A stretch of 64,000 bases of DNA from Methanosarcinales archaeon Methan_01 (GCA_001602645.1 LUYE01000014.1:1-64000), one strand, 5' to 3'; positions 9,434 through 20,170 are shown, numbered from the stretch's first letter. Translations and numbers: made by a program. Notes: generated by a model from the sequence alone, not told the origin.

Positions 9434-10069
9434 ATGAATGCGAGAATCGCCGTCGCATGCCTGATCCTGGCAGCGATCTATTCTGCGCCCTCGGGGGCGG
9501 AGGATGCGCCCCTCGTCGCCGAGATCCCGAGGCTCGAGGGCGTCTGGACCCTCGATATGGAGGGCGATATGCTCTCTATGGTGGTTTACCAGTCGGGCCC
9601 TGAGATCGCCGGGGCCTGCACCGGAGAATATCCCGAGCCCTGGAACGCTGTAATGACGGGTTCGGTCTCGGGGAACGAGGTCAACCTCTTCCTCCTCTCC
9701 CTTCAGGACGGAGTCGGCATCATGACTGAGATATCGGGAGGGGAGATGGATGGGGGGATCAAGGGGAGCTTCGTCCAGACCAACAGCCTTGGAGGCTGGA
9801 GGAGGGGGAACCTGACCGGATTTATGACGAATCATGACACCTCGGCCTACGAGCCCGCACCTCCGACCTTTCGGCCCCTTTCTTCGGAGCCGTCGACCGA
9901 GCCCTCCAAGCCTCTCGAAGCCGAGGATGGGGGCACGGAGGATAAACGAGGCGGATCGGGCGGCATCTCGCCCCCGGGGGGTTCAGAGGCAGGGGAGAGG
10001 CGCTTTGTGGACGTGACGACTCAGGCTGAGAGGGTCTTCTACCTCGGATGGGCCTGGAACCCCGGCTGA
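9434..10069 (+). CDS. Secreted hypothetical protein
   Basis: Signal peptide 'MNARIAVACLILAAIYSAPSGA'; no family recognised. Confidence 0.65.
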   Translation: MNARIAVACLILAAIYSAPSGAEDAPLVAEIPRLEGVWTLDMEGDMLSMVVYQSGPEIAGACTGEYPEPWNAVMTGSVSGNEVNLFLLSLQDGVGIMTEISGGEMDGGIKGSFVQTNSLGGWRRGNLTGFMTNHDTSAYEPAPPTFRPLSSEPSTEPSKPLEAEDGGTEDKRGGSGGISPPGGSEAGERRFVDVTTQAERVFYLGWAWNPG

Positions 10070-10132
10070 AGATACAAATGCCGCACTGAGATGGATCGCA
10101 TTTCGATGACATACTGGGGAGTGAGGAAAAAA

Positions 10133-11452
10133 ATGCGCGAAAAAGTAGAATCGACAATGGCCCGCGATGGGCTATCGAAGTTGGGGATGGGGTCCAGGTT
10201 TGTCCTCATCCTGATGGCACTGTCTCTGCTATGCGCAGCTGTTCTGGCGCAGGAGAGCACGACAGAGGATTGGCTGACGAAAGCTCGTGAGCTGCAATTG
10301 ATCGGCACGCCCGAAGAGACGTTGGCGGCCTACGATAAGGCCATAGAGATCGACCCACAGAACGTCCAGGCCTGGCTCGGCAAGGGGATGGCGGAGTCAA
10401 CGCTGGGAGACCAAGGCGAGGCCAGCAGGAGCTTCGAGAAAACCCTCGACCTCTGCGATGAGGCGATAGAGGCTGATCCTGAGGACGCGGACGCCTGGTA
10501 TTTCAAGGCCGAAGTCCTATTTCGGATGGGCCGAACTGAAGAGGCCCTCGAAGCGTACGACAGGGTCATCGAGATCCGACCTGGCGATTACCTGACCATG
10601 GAGAGGAAGGCTGAGTATCTCCTCGTTCTGGGAAGGTACGACGGGGCTCTGGAGACCTTCGAGGGGGCCATCGAGCTTCGACCTGCCGATGATACGGACC
10701 AGCTGGCTCTGGTCTGGTCTGCCAAGGCCCAGATTCTGGAGATCTCCAGCAGATACGACGACGCCCTGGAAGCTCTGGACAGGGCTGTAGAGCTGGACCC
10801 TGAGAACGCGTACTACTGGATAAGCAAGGGCTATGTAGCCTCGGAGATGGGCGAAACCGACGACTCCATCGCCGCCTACGATGAGGCCCTCCTGATAGAT
10901 CCCAACAGCACCGCAGCCTGGAGCGCCAAGGCCTCAGAGCTGGCCCGTGCCAAGAGGTACGAAGAATCCCTGGAAGCCTACGATGAGCTGTTGTCGATAG
11001 ACCCTTCTTCAGCCCAGGGCTGGCTGGACAAGGGAGACGTCCTAGAGGAGATGGGCCGAGCTGATGATGCCAGTGAAGCGTTCCAGAGATCTCTGGAGGC
11101 TTTGGATGAAGCCCGATCGAACGACACCGCGGCTCTGGTCGTCAAGGGCGGGGCTCTTTTCAGGCTCTCCAGGTACGATGAGGCCACGGCGGCTTACGAC
11201 GAAGCCATCGAGGTAGCTTTGCCCACCTCACCCAAATATCACACCTCCCAGGCGTTGAGCGGCAAGGGCGACGTGCTGCGCGCCGAGGGGAAGAACGAGG
11301 AGGCCATTTCGGCTTACGATGAGGCTATCGATATCGAGCCCACATTGAGCGAGGCCTGGCATGGCAAGGGCCTGGCACTGAACGCTCTGGGCCGAGTGAC
11401 CGAAGCTGGATCGTCGTTCTACGTGGCCAATAAGCTGGGGTATCGAGAATGA
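10133..11452 (+). CDS. Secreted TPR-repeat protein
   Basis: 'SRFVLILMALSLLCAAVLAQESTTEDWLTKARELQ' plus TPRs; ATG 10133 preceded by GGAGTG. The ORF track starts at 10091. Confidence 0.87.
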   Translation: MREKVESTMARDGLSKLGMGSRFVLILMALSLLCAAVLAQESTTEDWLTKARELQLIGTPEETLAAYDKAIEIDPQNVQAWLGKGMAESTLGDQGEASRSFEKTLDLCDEAIEADPEDADAWYFKAEVLFRMGRTEEALEAYDRVIEIRPGDYLTMERKAEYLLVLGRYDGALETFEGAIELRPADDTDQLALVWSAKAQILEISSRYDDALEALDRAVELDPENAYYWISKGYVASEMGETDDSIAAYDEALLIDPNSTAAWSAKASELARAKRYEESLEAYDELLSIDPSSAQGWLDKGDVLEEMGRADDASEAFQRSLEALDEARSNDTAALVVKGGALFRLSRYDEATAAYDEAIEVALPTSPKYHTSQALSGKGDVLRAEGKNEEAISAYDEAIDIEPTLSEAWHGKGLALNALGRVTEAGSSFYVANKLGYRE

Positions 11453-11496
11453 TCCACCCAAATATTCCCTTTTTATGGGGTCTTCGAGGTGAATGA

Positions 11497-12864
11497 ATGA
11501 TAAGCAAATACGTCGATGACGCGGCCCTCGCTAAGCTTGGGCCCGGCAGAAGGGCGATGATGGCCGCCGTCTTTTGCCTGCTGGCATTTTGCTTCCCGGC
11601 GACGGCGGAAGGAGATACGGCCGAAGACTTGATCGGGATGGGCCTTGAGCTTTACCAGAACCGCTCCTACCAAGAGGCCCTGGAGGCCTACGATGAGGCC
11701 CTCCTCCTATCCCCGGACGATCCCCGGGCGTGGATGGGCAAGGGCAAGGTCTTTAGCGCGCTGGGAGATTACAACCAGTCACTTTTGGCCTACCAGAACG
11801 CCACCAGGATATCTCCCGACGATCCGGAGGCCTGGTTTGGGGTGGGGCTGAACCGATTCCTCTTGCACGACCTCAACGATTCCCTGAAGGCCTCGGAGAG
11901 GGCCCTGGAGATGGACGGAAACTACACCAGGGCGTGGGAGCTGAAAAGCACAGTCCTAGCCCATATGGGCAAAAACGACGAGGCCCTAGAGGCCTCCAAA
12001 AGAGCCAGAATGAGCTCTGCTCCATCCGATACGGAGATGCTCTCTCATTCCTGGGTATCTGAGTCTTTCATCCTTCGTCAGATGGGGCGCGATGATGAGT
12101 TCCTGGCGGCCTTGGAGAACGCCACGACTCTCGACCCCAGAAACTACGACGCCTGGATCCTCCTCGGCGAGGCCCTCCAGGGGAGGGGCGAGTACGATCG
12201 GTCCCTTGCGGCCTTCGACAGCCTCCTATCCAACATAGCTCCGACCAGTCCCCCGTTCTTGGCCCTGGTCCTCATCGACAAGGGGAGCGTCCTTATTGAT
12301 ATGGGCCGGTACGAAGAGGCGAGGGGTCTCTACCAGCAGACGATCGACCTCAACTTCTCCGACGAATCCCTGGACCAGTACTATCTTGGCAGGGCGGAGC
12401 TCGGCGAGGGCGTCTCTCTCCTCCGGCTCGGCGATTATGAGGCGGCCTTGGAGGCCTTCAACCGATCGATGGAGGCGGAGCCCGATCTGGCAGACGATGC
12501 CTGGAGGGGGATCGGAGACGGACGCATGGGGCTTGGGTCCTATGAGGAGGCCCTTTTGGCTTATGATACGGCCCTGGAGATTTATCCAGAGTCTGTGTCT
12601 GTAAACGCAGAACGAGGCCATGCCTGGAAGGGGAGGGGCGACGCCCTGATGGCTCTCGGGCGGGATGATGATGCCCTTTTGGCCTATCAGAACGCCTCCA
12701 TAGCCTACGATCTCGCCATCGATATGCCGGATCAGGGAAGACAATCATATCCCCTCAACGGGGAGTTCTGGCTGAACCGGGGAGTCGTCCTGGAGGCGTT
12801 GGGGCTTGGGGCCCAGGCTGAGGAATCCTATGGGAAGGCCAGGGAGATGGGGTATCGGGATTGA
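11497..12864 (+). CDS. Secreted TPR-repeat protein
   Basis: 'MMAAVFCLLAFCFPATAEGDTAEDLIGMGLELYQNRSYQEALEAYDEALLL'. Confidence 0.87.
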   Translation: MISKYVDDAALAKLGPGRRAMMAAVFCLLAFCFPATAEGDTAEDLIGMGLELYQNRSYQEALEAYDEALLLSPDDPRAWMGKGKVFSALGDYNQSLLAYQNATRISPDDPEAWFGVGLNRFLLHDLNDSLKASERALEMDGNYTRAWELKSTVLAHMGKNDEALEASKRARMSSAPSDTEMLSHSWVSESFILRQMGRDDEFLAALENATTLDPRNYDAWILLGEALQGRGEYDRSLAAFDSLLSNIAPTSPPFLALVLIDKGSVLIDMGRYEEARGLYQQTIDLNFSDESLDQYYLGRAELGEGVSLLRLGDYEAALEAFNRSMEAEPDLADDAWRGIGDGRMGLGSYEEALLAYDTALEIYPESVSVNAERGHAWKGRGDALMALGRDDDALLAYQNASIAYDLAIDMPDQGRQSYPLNGEFWLNRGVVLEALGLGAQAEESYGKAREMGYRD

Positions 12865-12902
12865 CCCTAGAACCGTTTTATGAGATCAAAGGAGGTTTGT
12901 AA

Positions 12903-14621
12903 ATGAAAACGAGACTTGTCATCGCTCTGTTAGGGATAGCTATGCTCACCGCCTGTACTTTTGCGCAGGAGAACACCCCTGGTTACTGGCTGAAAAAAGG
13001 CTATGAACTGAGCCTAAACGGTTCTGACGAAGGGGCTCTTCAAGCCTACGAAAAGGCCCTTCAAATAGATCCTGAAAACTCCTTGGCCTGGATCAACAAA
13101 GCCAATGTGCTCTACCGTCTGAATAGAACATCCGAATCCAGCCAGGCCTATCATAAGGCTCTGGAGATCACGGACAAAATGATTGAGGCCGATCCCAAGA
13201 ACGTAACCCTCTGGTTAGGAAAGGGAATACTCCTCAATAATGTTGGCGATATCGAAGGAGCTGTAGAGGCCTTTGATAACGCCAGCAAAATTGATCCAGA
13301 GGACGACATGGCCTGGAAGATGAAGGGCGTTCTTCTGGCAAGAGATCTGCAGAGGTATGATGAAGCCGTCGAGGCATATGATGTCGCTCTGCAGATAAAT
13401 CCCGAGGATGGAGAAGTCTGGAACCTTAAGGGCGACGCCCTGAAATCTTTGGGCCGTCAGGCCGAGGCGGAAGCAGCCTATTCCAAGGCGAGAGAGCTGG
13501 GGTATGAGACGCCATTCGCCTCGTCACTGGTTCTCACCAACGTCGTCTCGGTAGGCGATGACGAATTCATCGAGATGACCAACGATGGAGCCGATGCTCA
13601 GACCTTCGAGGACCTGACCCTCACCATCGACGGCGCAGAGTCGGTCGTCCTTCCCGATTTCACCCTTGATCCCGGCGAGAGCATCAGGTTCCACCTCGGC
13701 GAGGGCGATAGCAACGAGACGGACGTCTATCTGAACGGCGATCTCGCCCTGGACGACGTCTCCGGAAACCTGACGCTGAAAGACTCTGCAGGAACGCTGG
13801 ATAAGTTCGCAGCCTACTGGACGCCAGAGGCGAACCCGGAATACTGGATCGAGAAGGGACGACAATTACAGAGCGTCGAATCTTATGAAGATGCTCTCGA
13901 TGCGCTGAATAACGCCACCGATGTGGATCCCCAGAACGCGATGGCCTGGCTCTCTAAGGCCCAAATTCTCGGGCCCTCCTCGGGCAGGTACAACGAGTCT
14001 CTTGAAGCCTGTGAGAAGGCCATAGAGATAGATCCTGAAAATCCTGAATCCTGGCGTTTGAAGGGCCTCATCCTCATGAACCTGGGGAGGGACGAGGAGG
14101 CTTTGGTCGCCTTCGATGAGGCCATAGAGCTTGATCCGCAAAATGGGTTCGCTTGGCATCTGAAAGGCAATTTGCTGCAGCGTCTAGGCCGTGAAGATGA
14201 GGCTGATGCGGCTTTATCCAGGGCTGAAGAGCTGGGGTTCACATCGCCTCTTGAAGGCATGATCGCCATCACCGAGATCGCGGCTGACGGCGAGGACGAA
14301 TTCGTCGAGATATCCAACAACCTCGATGAGGTCAAAAACCTCAGAAGATGGACCCTGGTGGTCGACGGGGATGAGGCGATATCTCTGGTCCTTCCCGAGT
14401 ACATCCTGGAGCCTGGGGAAAAGGTCAGGGTCCACTTTGGAGCGGGCGAGGACGGCGAGGCCGATCTATTCATGGAGAGCGAGATCGCCCTCAACGATGC
14501 CGCCACCAACGTCACCCTGAGGGACGAGGGCGGGAGGGAGATCTCTTTTCTGGGGTTTGAACGCCTTCCAGATGGCGGAGTGGTGATGAGGATGAGAGAC
14601 GGCGGGGAGTTTGGATATTGA
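12903..14621 (+). CDS. Secreted protein alternating TPR blocks with two lamin-tail-domain-like modules
   Basis: TPRs, then 'LVLTNVVSVGDDEFIEMTND...LPDFTLDPGESIRFHLGEG', TPRs again, then 'IAITEIAADGEDEFVEISNN...LPEYILEPGEKVRVHFGAG'. Confidence 0.8.
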   Translation: MKTRLVIALLGIAMLTACTFAQENTPGYWLKKGYELSLNGSDEGALQAYEKALQIDPENSLAWINKANVLYRLNRTSESSQAYHKALEITDKMIEADPKNVTLWLGKGILLNNVGDIEGAVEAFDNASKIDPEDDMAWKMKGVLLARDLQRYDEAVEAYDVALQINPEDGEVWNLKGDALKSLGRQAEAEAAYSKARELGYETPFASSLVLTNVVSVGDDEFIEMTNDGADAQTFEDLTLTIDGAESVVLPDFTLDPGESIRFHLGEGDSNETDVYLNGDLALDDVSGNLTLKDSAGTLDKFAAYWTPEANPEYWIEKGRQLQSVESYEDALDALNNATDVDPQNAMAWLSKAQILGPSSGRYNESLEACEKAIEIDPENPESWRLKGLILMNLGRDEEALVAFDEAIELDPQNGFAWHLKGNLLQRLGREDEADAALSRAEELGFTSPLEGMIAITEIAADGEDEFVEISNNLDEVKNLRRWTLVVDGDEAISLVLPEYILEPGEKVRVHFGAGEDGEADLFMESEIALNDAATNVTLRDEGGREISFLGFERLPDGGVVMRMRDGGEFGY

Positions 14622-14711
14622 CCTTATTCGCCATAGCCGAAAAATTTCGTGGAGCTGGAAGGGCATGAGGTCTCACCACGACCTCCCCATCCTTTCCAAA
14701 GGAGGCGAGTT

Positions 14712-15407
14712 GTGAAACGAGAGCTTCTCATCCTTGCGGTGATCGCCGCGGTCCTGACGAGCTCGGCGGGCGCGGCCAATTACATCTACGAGCGGTCCAA
14801 GATCGAGGGAGTGGGGTACAGAAGCCACGAGCTGGCGGCAGGGACCGCTGAAGGCGACAGCGGCCAGAAGGTGGCTCGGACGGTCTCCGGTAGCGGCAGA
14901 TTCTTCGAGCGGACGGAGTTTGAGCTGGACCGCTGTAGCGGGACGATAAACTACACCCAGGAGGCCGAGTTCGAGTACTTCCCGGTCAGCTATCAGACCG
15001 GCACCTACGACCAGAAGTGGCAGGATCGGCTCTGCGTCGCCAACTACGATGTCGGCGCGGTGGTCACCGAGCAGTACGCCCAGGCGGAGCACCTCCAGAA
15101 GAATACCGAGGTGAAGACGAGACGAGATGACGGACCTTCTGATGAGGCGGACGGATGGGGAGGCGGCTGCTTCGGCTGCGGCGAATGCACTGGCGCCCTG
15201 GAGGCGAACTTCAACTCCAACGTCATCGGCGTCGCCCACATCGGCTGGCTCTCTCGGGACGTGGCCACCAACGGCAAGGGCCGCCACTACGAGTGGGGCA
15301 GGTCCGTCGAGGACCTGACGGGGGTCTTCTCCATCGAGAAGTTCATCCAGCTCTGGGGGAACGGGACCTGCGGGTCCGTGAACGTCGATTGGCTCCCATG
15401 CATCTGA
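14712..15407 (+). CDS. Secreted hypothetical protein with a Cys-rich patch
   Basis: GTG start with GGAGG upstream; 'VKRELLILAVIAAVLTSSAGA' signal; 'GGGCFGCGECTG' motif. Confidence 0.65.
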   Translation: MKRELLILAVIAAVLTSSAGAANYIYERSKIEGVGYRSHELAAGTAEGDSGQKVARTVSGSGRFFERTEFELDRCSGTINYTQEAEFEYFPVSYQTGTYDQKWQDRLCVANYDVGAVVTEQYAQAEHLQKNTEVKTRRDDGPSDEADGWGGGCFGCGECTGALEANFNSNVIGVAHIGWLSRDVATNGKGRHYEWGRSVEDLTGVFSIEKFIQLWGNGTCGSVNVDWLPCI

Positions 15408-15480
15408 TACGTGACGAATGACTGCGGCTAAAAGTCGCTTTTATGGTCAACCTTGAATGTAAAAAATGGAGTGGATTGAG

Positions 15481-16557
15481 ATGAAAGAAAAAACCGGATC
15501 GTTGGCGGCCAAAGGATGGCTGCCAAAGAAGAGTACGAGTGCCAGGTTCGCTATCGCTCTGATCGCCTTGGCGGCGCTCTGCAGCTGCACCCTGGCGCAG
15601 GAGATGACGGCAGAGGACTGGTACAAAAGGGGCCAGGACCTAGAAGAAAAGGGATCTAACGACGAGGCCATCGCAGCGTATGATATAGCTACTCAGCTAG
15701 ATCCCGATAACGCTACTATTTGGGGTGATCTGGCTTGGAATCTCGATGTCGTATCTCGTCGCAATCATAATTTGGGAGAGTATAACAAAGCACTCCAAGC
15801 TTATAACAAGTCTATCGACTTATATGATAGACTTCTTGAAGCGGAACCGCTGAACTCTGAGACATGGTACGAAAAAGGCGTCATCTTTAGCAAAAGAGCA
15901 GATGGAAGAGGATCGGCTATTACTGTACTTGGCATTAACAATGTGTCTGCATATCGTGATTGGGATCATGACCATGATGAGGCTATTGGGTGTTTGGATA
16001 AATCCATCGAGATTAACCCGCTATATGCTCCTGCTTGGTTGCTTAAAGGATGGATGACCCTTCATTTTCCAACTAAATCTCAGGAAGCCATCAACTGCTT
16101 TGAGAAGGCCATAGAGCTCGATCCAAATAACTCAAATCTGGTAGCTGATGCTCTGGCTGGCAAAGCAGCTGCACTGGCAATATCTGGGAAGCAAAACGAA
16201 TCCATCGAGGCTTTCGACAGTGCGATCCAAGAGACTCCTAATAGCAGCCAGCTCTGGATAGATAAAGCCGTACAGTTTGCTGATCAAGGAAACTACGAAG
16301 AGACCATCAAGGCATTTGATAGGGCAGCCGAGATTGATCCTCAAAATATATACGTTTGGCTTAGTAGGGGTCTCGTCCTTTCGAGAAACTTGTCCAGATA
16401 TAACGAATCCATTGACGCCTATGATAGAGCTCTCCAAATAAATCCCAAGGATATCAACGCATGGAACGGTAAAGGTGACGCTCTGAAGGCCCTCGGTCGC
16501 AACTCTGAGGCTGATGAATCTTACGCTAAGGCAAAGGAGCTGGAACGCGTAGGCTGA
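15481..16557 (+). CDS. Secreted TPR-repeat protein (shared-leader subfamily)
   Basis: Leader 'MKEKTGSLAAKGWLPKKSTSARFAIALIALAALCSCTLAQEMTAEDW', GGAGTG 7 nt before ATG, TPRs. ORF track start 15466. Confidence 0.88.
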   Translation: MKEKTGSLAAKGWLPKKSTSARFAIALIALAALCSCTLAQEMTAEDWYKRGQDLEEKGSNDEAIAAYDIATQLDPDNATIWGDLAWNLDVVSRRNHNLGEYNKALQAYNKSIDLYDRLLEAEPLNSETWYEKGVIFSKRADGRGSAITVLGINNVSAYRDWDHDHDEAIGCLDKSIEINPLYAPAWLLKGWMTLHFPTKSQEAINCFEKAIELDPNNSNLVADALAGKAAALAISGKQNESIEAFDSAIQETPNSSQLWIDKAVQFADQGNYEETIKAFDRAAEIDPQNIYVWLSRGLVLSRNLSRYNESIDAYDRALQINPKDINAWNGKGDALKALGRNSEADESYAKAKELERVG

Positions 16558-16614
16558 GCCTTCACCAAATTTTTTGCCAACATATCTGTACGATAAAATG
16601 TGGAGTGGGTTAAC

Positions 16615-17817
16615 GTGAAAGAAAAAACCGGATCGTCGACAGCCCTCAGCAGGCTGCCGAGTATGAGAACAAGCGTCAGGTCCGCCATCGCTCTGATCGC
16701 CTTGGCGGCGCTCTGTAGCTGCACCCTGGCGCAGGAGAACACCGCAGAGGACTGGTTCAACCGGGGCCAGGAGCTGATGGATAACGAGTCCTATGAAGAA
16801 GCCCTGAGGGCGTATGACAGCGCCATAGAGCTCGATCCAGAGGATGCCAGATTCTGGATGGGCAAAGGCGATACCCAAATGCGAATGGGTGACTATGACG
16901 AATACTTGGTGACCTACGAAAAAGCGTTGGATCTCATCAACGAATCCCTGGAAGCAAACCCTCTGGATGCAGAGGGCTGGTTTGTGAAAGGAGAGCTCCT
17001 TGATAGGCTGTACAGGTATGATGGGGCTCTCGAATCCTATAATCGGTCGCTGGAGATAGATCCAACGGATAAAGAGGTCTGGTTCGAGAAGGGCAATGCT
17101 TTGGATACGGCTGCTGTATTTCAGACGCAGGATCCTGAGCGGATCAGAGCCTATGAAGATGCGATCATCGCTTATGATGAAGCCCTTAAGCTCGATCCGG
17201 ATTACGGGAACGCCTGGATGGGGAAGGGCTACTCTCTTAGTAACCTAGCCGCATCCAACGATGATCTCGTCAAGTTTAACGAGTCACTGAAGGCTTTTGA
17301 CAAAGCTATCAAGCTGATACCAGACAACGATACAGTGAACCTCGCTTTTGCCTGGGAGGGCAGGGCCGTCGCTCTCTCGAACATTGGCGATGCCCTCGAA
17401 GATGCTGGCAGGGAAGATGAGGCCAACGCCAGCCGTGAGGAGGCTTTGGAGTCCTATGATAGTGCCATAGAGCTTGATCCAAGCTTCACAGGCCTGGAGG
17501 CTCAGCTAAATAAAGCCGGCGATCTGGCTGAGCTAGGCAGGTATAATGAATCCCTTGATGCATTAGATAAGCTCATTGAGACTTTGCCTGCTGATTTTGC
17601 CTTGTTCGCTGCCTCAGTCCTGGAAGTTAAGGGCAACGTTCTCGAAATGATGGGCGATTATGAGGGGGCCATCATCGCGTTCGATAGAGCTCTGGAGATT
17701 GATCCCTCCAACATGTATGCCATGCAGGAAAAAGGCTCTGCCCTCCAGTCGCTAGGCCGCATTTCGGAGGCAGAAGCCGCTTTTGCCGAGGCCGAAGAGC
17801 TGGGGTACGAGGAGTGA
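16615..17817 (+). CDS. Secreted TPR-repeat protein (shared-leader subfamily)
   Basis: Leader 'VKEKTGSSTALSRLPSMRTSVRSAIALIALAALCSCTLAQENTAEDW'; GTG start preceded by GGAGTG. ORF track start 16600. Confidence 0.88.
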   Translation: MKEKTGSSTALSRLPSMRTSVRSAIALIALAALCSCTLAQENTAEDWFNRGQELMDNESYEEALRAYDSAIELDPEDARFWMGKGDTQMRMGDYDEYLVTYEKALDLINESLEANPLDAEGWFVKGELLDRLYRYDGALESYNRSLEIDPTDKEVWFEKGNALDTAAVFQTQDPERIRAYEDAIIAYDEALKLDPDYGNAWMGKGYSLSNLAASNDDLVKFNESLKAFDKAIKLIPDNDTVNLAFAWEGRAVALSNIGDALEDAGREDEANASREEALESYDSAIELDPSFTGLEAQLNKAGDLAELGRYNESLDALDKLIETLPADFALFAASVLEVKGNVLEMMGDYEGAIIAFDRALEIDPSNMYAMQEKGSALQSLGRISEAEAAFAEAEELGYEE

Positions 17818-17872
17818 CCCCAGTCAATTTTTTGAGATCACATCTATGCGAAAAAATGGAGTGGGAATTGAG

Positions 17873-18652
17873 ATGAAAGAAAAAATCGGATCGTTGGCAG
17901 CCCTCAGCAGGCTGCCGAAGATGAGGACGAGCGCCAGTTTCGCCATTGCTCTCGTCGCCTTGGCGGCGCTCTGCAGCAGCGGCACCCTGGCGCAGGAGAA
18001 TACAGCAGAAGACTGGCTAAATATCGCCTACGGTCTGAGCGCCAATGGATCTTACGAAGAGGCCATCCAGGCTTACGATAAGGTTCTGGAGATAGACCCT
18101 AGGGATTACACTGCGCTGATCAACAAGGGCCATGACCTGAAGTTCTGGGCCTTGGATCTGTACAACGAAGCCCTGGAGATCACAAACGAGATCCTGGAGG
18201 AGGATCCCGACGACGCTCTGGCCTGGCAGGGGAAGGGGGCGGCTTTGAGCGGCCTTAACAGGCAGGGGGAGGACGATGAGGCCTATGCCATGGCCATTGA
18301 GGTACTCAATAAGACTCTAGAAAAAGATCCATCAGATGGAGAAGCGTGGTTTTTGAAGGGCGAAAACTACGCCAACATGCATGATGCTGAGGCCGCCCTG
18401 ATAGCTTACGACAAGGTCATCGAGCTGAATTACACGCCGAGGATCGAGGCCGCCTGGGTAACGAAGGCGATCCTCCTGGCAGTGCTGCAGAGATACGATG
18501 AGGCCATTCAGGCATCTGAGATGATCATTGAGCTGAACCCGAAGAGCGCGTCAGCCTGGTCGACCAAGGGTTACGTTCTCGGAGAGCTAGGCCGACAGGC
18601 CGAGGCGGAAGAGGCCTTCGCTCGGGCCAGGGAGCTGGAACGAGGGAGCTGA
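17873..18652 (+). CDS. Secreted TPR-repeat protein (shared-leader subfamily)
   Basis: Leader 'MKEKIGSLAALSRLPKMRTSASFAIALVALAALCSSGTLAQENTAEDW'. ORF track start 17783 overlaps the upstream gene. Confidence 0.88.
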   Translation: MKEKIGSLAALSRLPKMRTSASFAIALVALAALCSSGTLAQENTAEDWLNIAYGLSANGSYEEAIQAYDKVLEIDPRDYTALINKGHDLKFWALDLYNEALEITNEILEEDPDDALAWQGKGAALSGLNRQGEDDEAYAMAIEVLNKTLEKDPSDGEAWFLKGENYANMHDAEAALIAYDKVIELNYTPRIEAAWVTKAILLAVLQRYDEAIQASEMIIELNPKSASAWSTKGYVLGELGRQAEAEEAFARARELERGS

Positions 18653-18709
18653 TTAGTCCTCCAAATTTTTTACCATCATCTCTGTGTGATAAATGTGGAG
18701 TGAGTTGAC

Positions 18710-20170
18710 TTGAAAAGATACACCAGATCGTCGTCGGCCCTCAGAGGGCCATCGAAGTTGGGCGCCGGGGTCAGGCTTGCCATAGCCTTTGCGGCTCTGA
18801 TTTTGCTCTGCACCTCTGCCCTGGCACAGGAGAAGACCGTAGATTATTGGATGAATAAAGCTAATGAGCTTATCCATAAAGACCTTGACGAAGAAGCAGT
18901 CTTAGCTTATGACGAAGTTTTGAAGCTCGATCCAAAGAATGAGACCGCTTTACTTCGCAAGGCATCGACGCTTTATACGCTGGGAAATGAGAGCGAAGGG
19001 CAAGAAACTTACAACGAAGCCCTCCTCCTAATCAAGGAAAACCTGAGAACGAATCCCCAGAATGCTAAATCCTGGCAGAATAAGGCTATAGCTTTAAACG
19101 GTCTGGGCAAGAGAGATGAGGCTAAAGAGGCAAATGAGAAGGCTCTTGTCCTCTTCGATCAGAGCCTTGAGGAGGACCCGGAAAATGTCAGTCTATGGAA
19201 GGGCAAGGCGGATGTACTGGCCTTCTTGGGTAGATGGGAAGACGCTCTGCAGGCTTACAGCAGAGTGACGGAGATCAATCCCAACGATTACCAGGCATGG
19301 GGAAGAAAAGGCGAGTTTCTCGGTATGATCGGAAAGTACAACGAATCTCTGGTGGCGTTAGATAAAGCCATCGAAATCATACCGGCAGATAATGACGACG
19401 ATGTTCAAGCCTGGAATTTAGCTAAAGTCTCTGTCCTCCACACCTCGAACCGAATTGAAGAAGCTTTGAGCCTCCTTGACAACCTCACGGATACTTATCC
19501 CCAGAACAAAAAGGCCTGGAGCCTCAAGGGCTACGATCTGGCAAAGCTGGGCAGATACAACGAATCCTTGGAGGCATATGATGAAGCTCTTGAGCTGGAC
19601 TCAAAGGACGCTCAAATCTGGAGCACCAAAGCCCGACAGCTCGCCGAGATGAATAGGTATGACGAGGCTCAAGAGGCGTTCGACAAGGCCATTGAGTTGA
19701 TGCCGAGCGATGATATCAAAGAGATTGAACAAGTTGTGCAGATATGGCTCGACAAAGGAGATGCTCTGAACAAGACCGGCAATGTAGATGCCTCCGAAAA
19801 AGCCTTCCAGAAGGCATTGGAGATCTCAGATGAGGTTCTGAAGAACGATTCCAGCCAGACGAGCCTCATGCTCTTGAAAGGGAATGCCCTCTTCAATCTC
19901 GCCATGTATGATGCTGCCGTAGAAGTCTACGACCAGGTCATCGAGACCGCATCGCCAAACTCTCGCCACGTGTCAAGTGCCTGGATCGGCAAGGGCAGAG
20001 CTCTGCAGGCATTAGGCAGGAACGAAGAGGCTCTGGAAGCCTACAGACAGGCCCTGGAGATAAATCCTACGCTAGTCGAAGCATGGCAGGGCAAAGGAGA
20101 ATCCCAGAAAGCATTGGGAAGAGCCAGAGATGCAAGCCTGTCATTTTACGTGGCAGAGAAGCTGGGGTAG
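18710..20170 (+). CDS. Secreted TPR-repeat protein (shared-leader subfamily)
   Basis: TTG start after GGAGTG; 'KRYTRSSSALRGPSKLGAGVRLAIAFAALILLCTSALAQEKTVDYW'. Confidence 0.88.
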   Translation: MKRYTRSSSALRGPSKLGAGVRLAIAFAALILLCTSALAQEKTVDYWMNKANELIHKDLDEEAVLAYDEVLKLDPKNETALLRKASTLYTLGNESEGQETYNEALLLIKENLRTNPQNAKSWQNKAIALNGLGKRDEAKEANEKALVLFDQSLEEDPENVSLWKGKADVLAFLGRWEDALQAYSRVTEINPNDYQAWGRKGEFLGMIGKYNESLVALDKAIEIIPADNDDDVQAWNLAKVSVLHTSNRIEEALSLLDNLTDTYPQNKKAWSLKGYDLAKLGRYNESLEAYDEALELDSKDAQIWSTKARQLAEMNRYDEAQEAFDKAIELMPSDDIKEIEQVVQIWLDKGDALNKTGNVDASEKAFQKALEISDEVLKNDSSQTSLMLLKGNALFNLAMYDAAVEVYDQVIETASPNSRHVSSAWIGKGRALQALGRNEEALEAYRQALEINPTLVEAWQGKGESQKALGRARDASLSFYVAEKLG

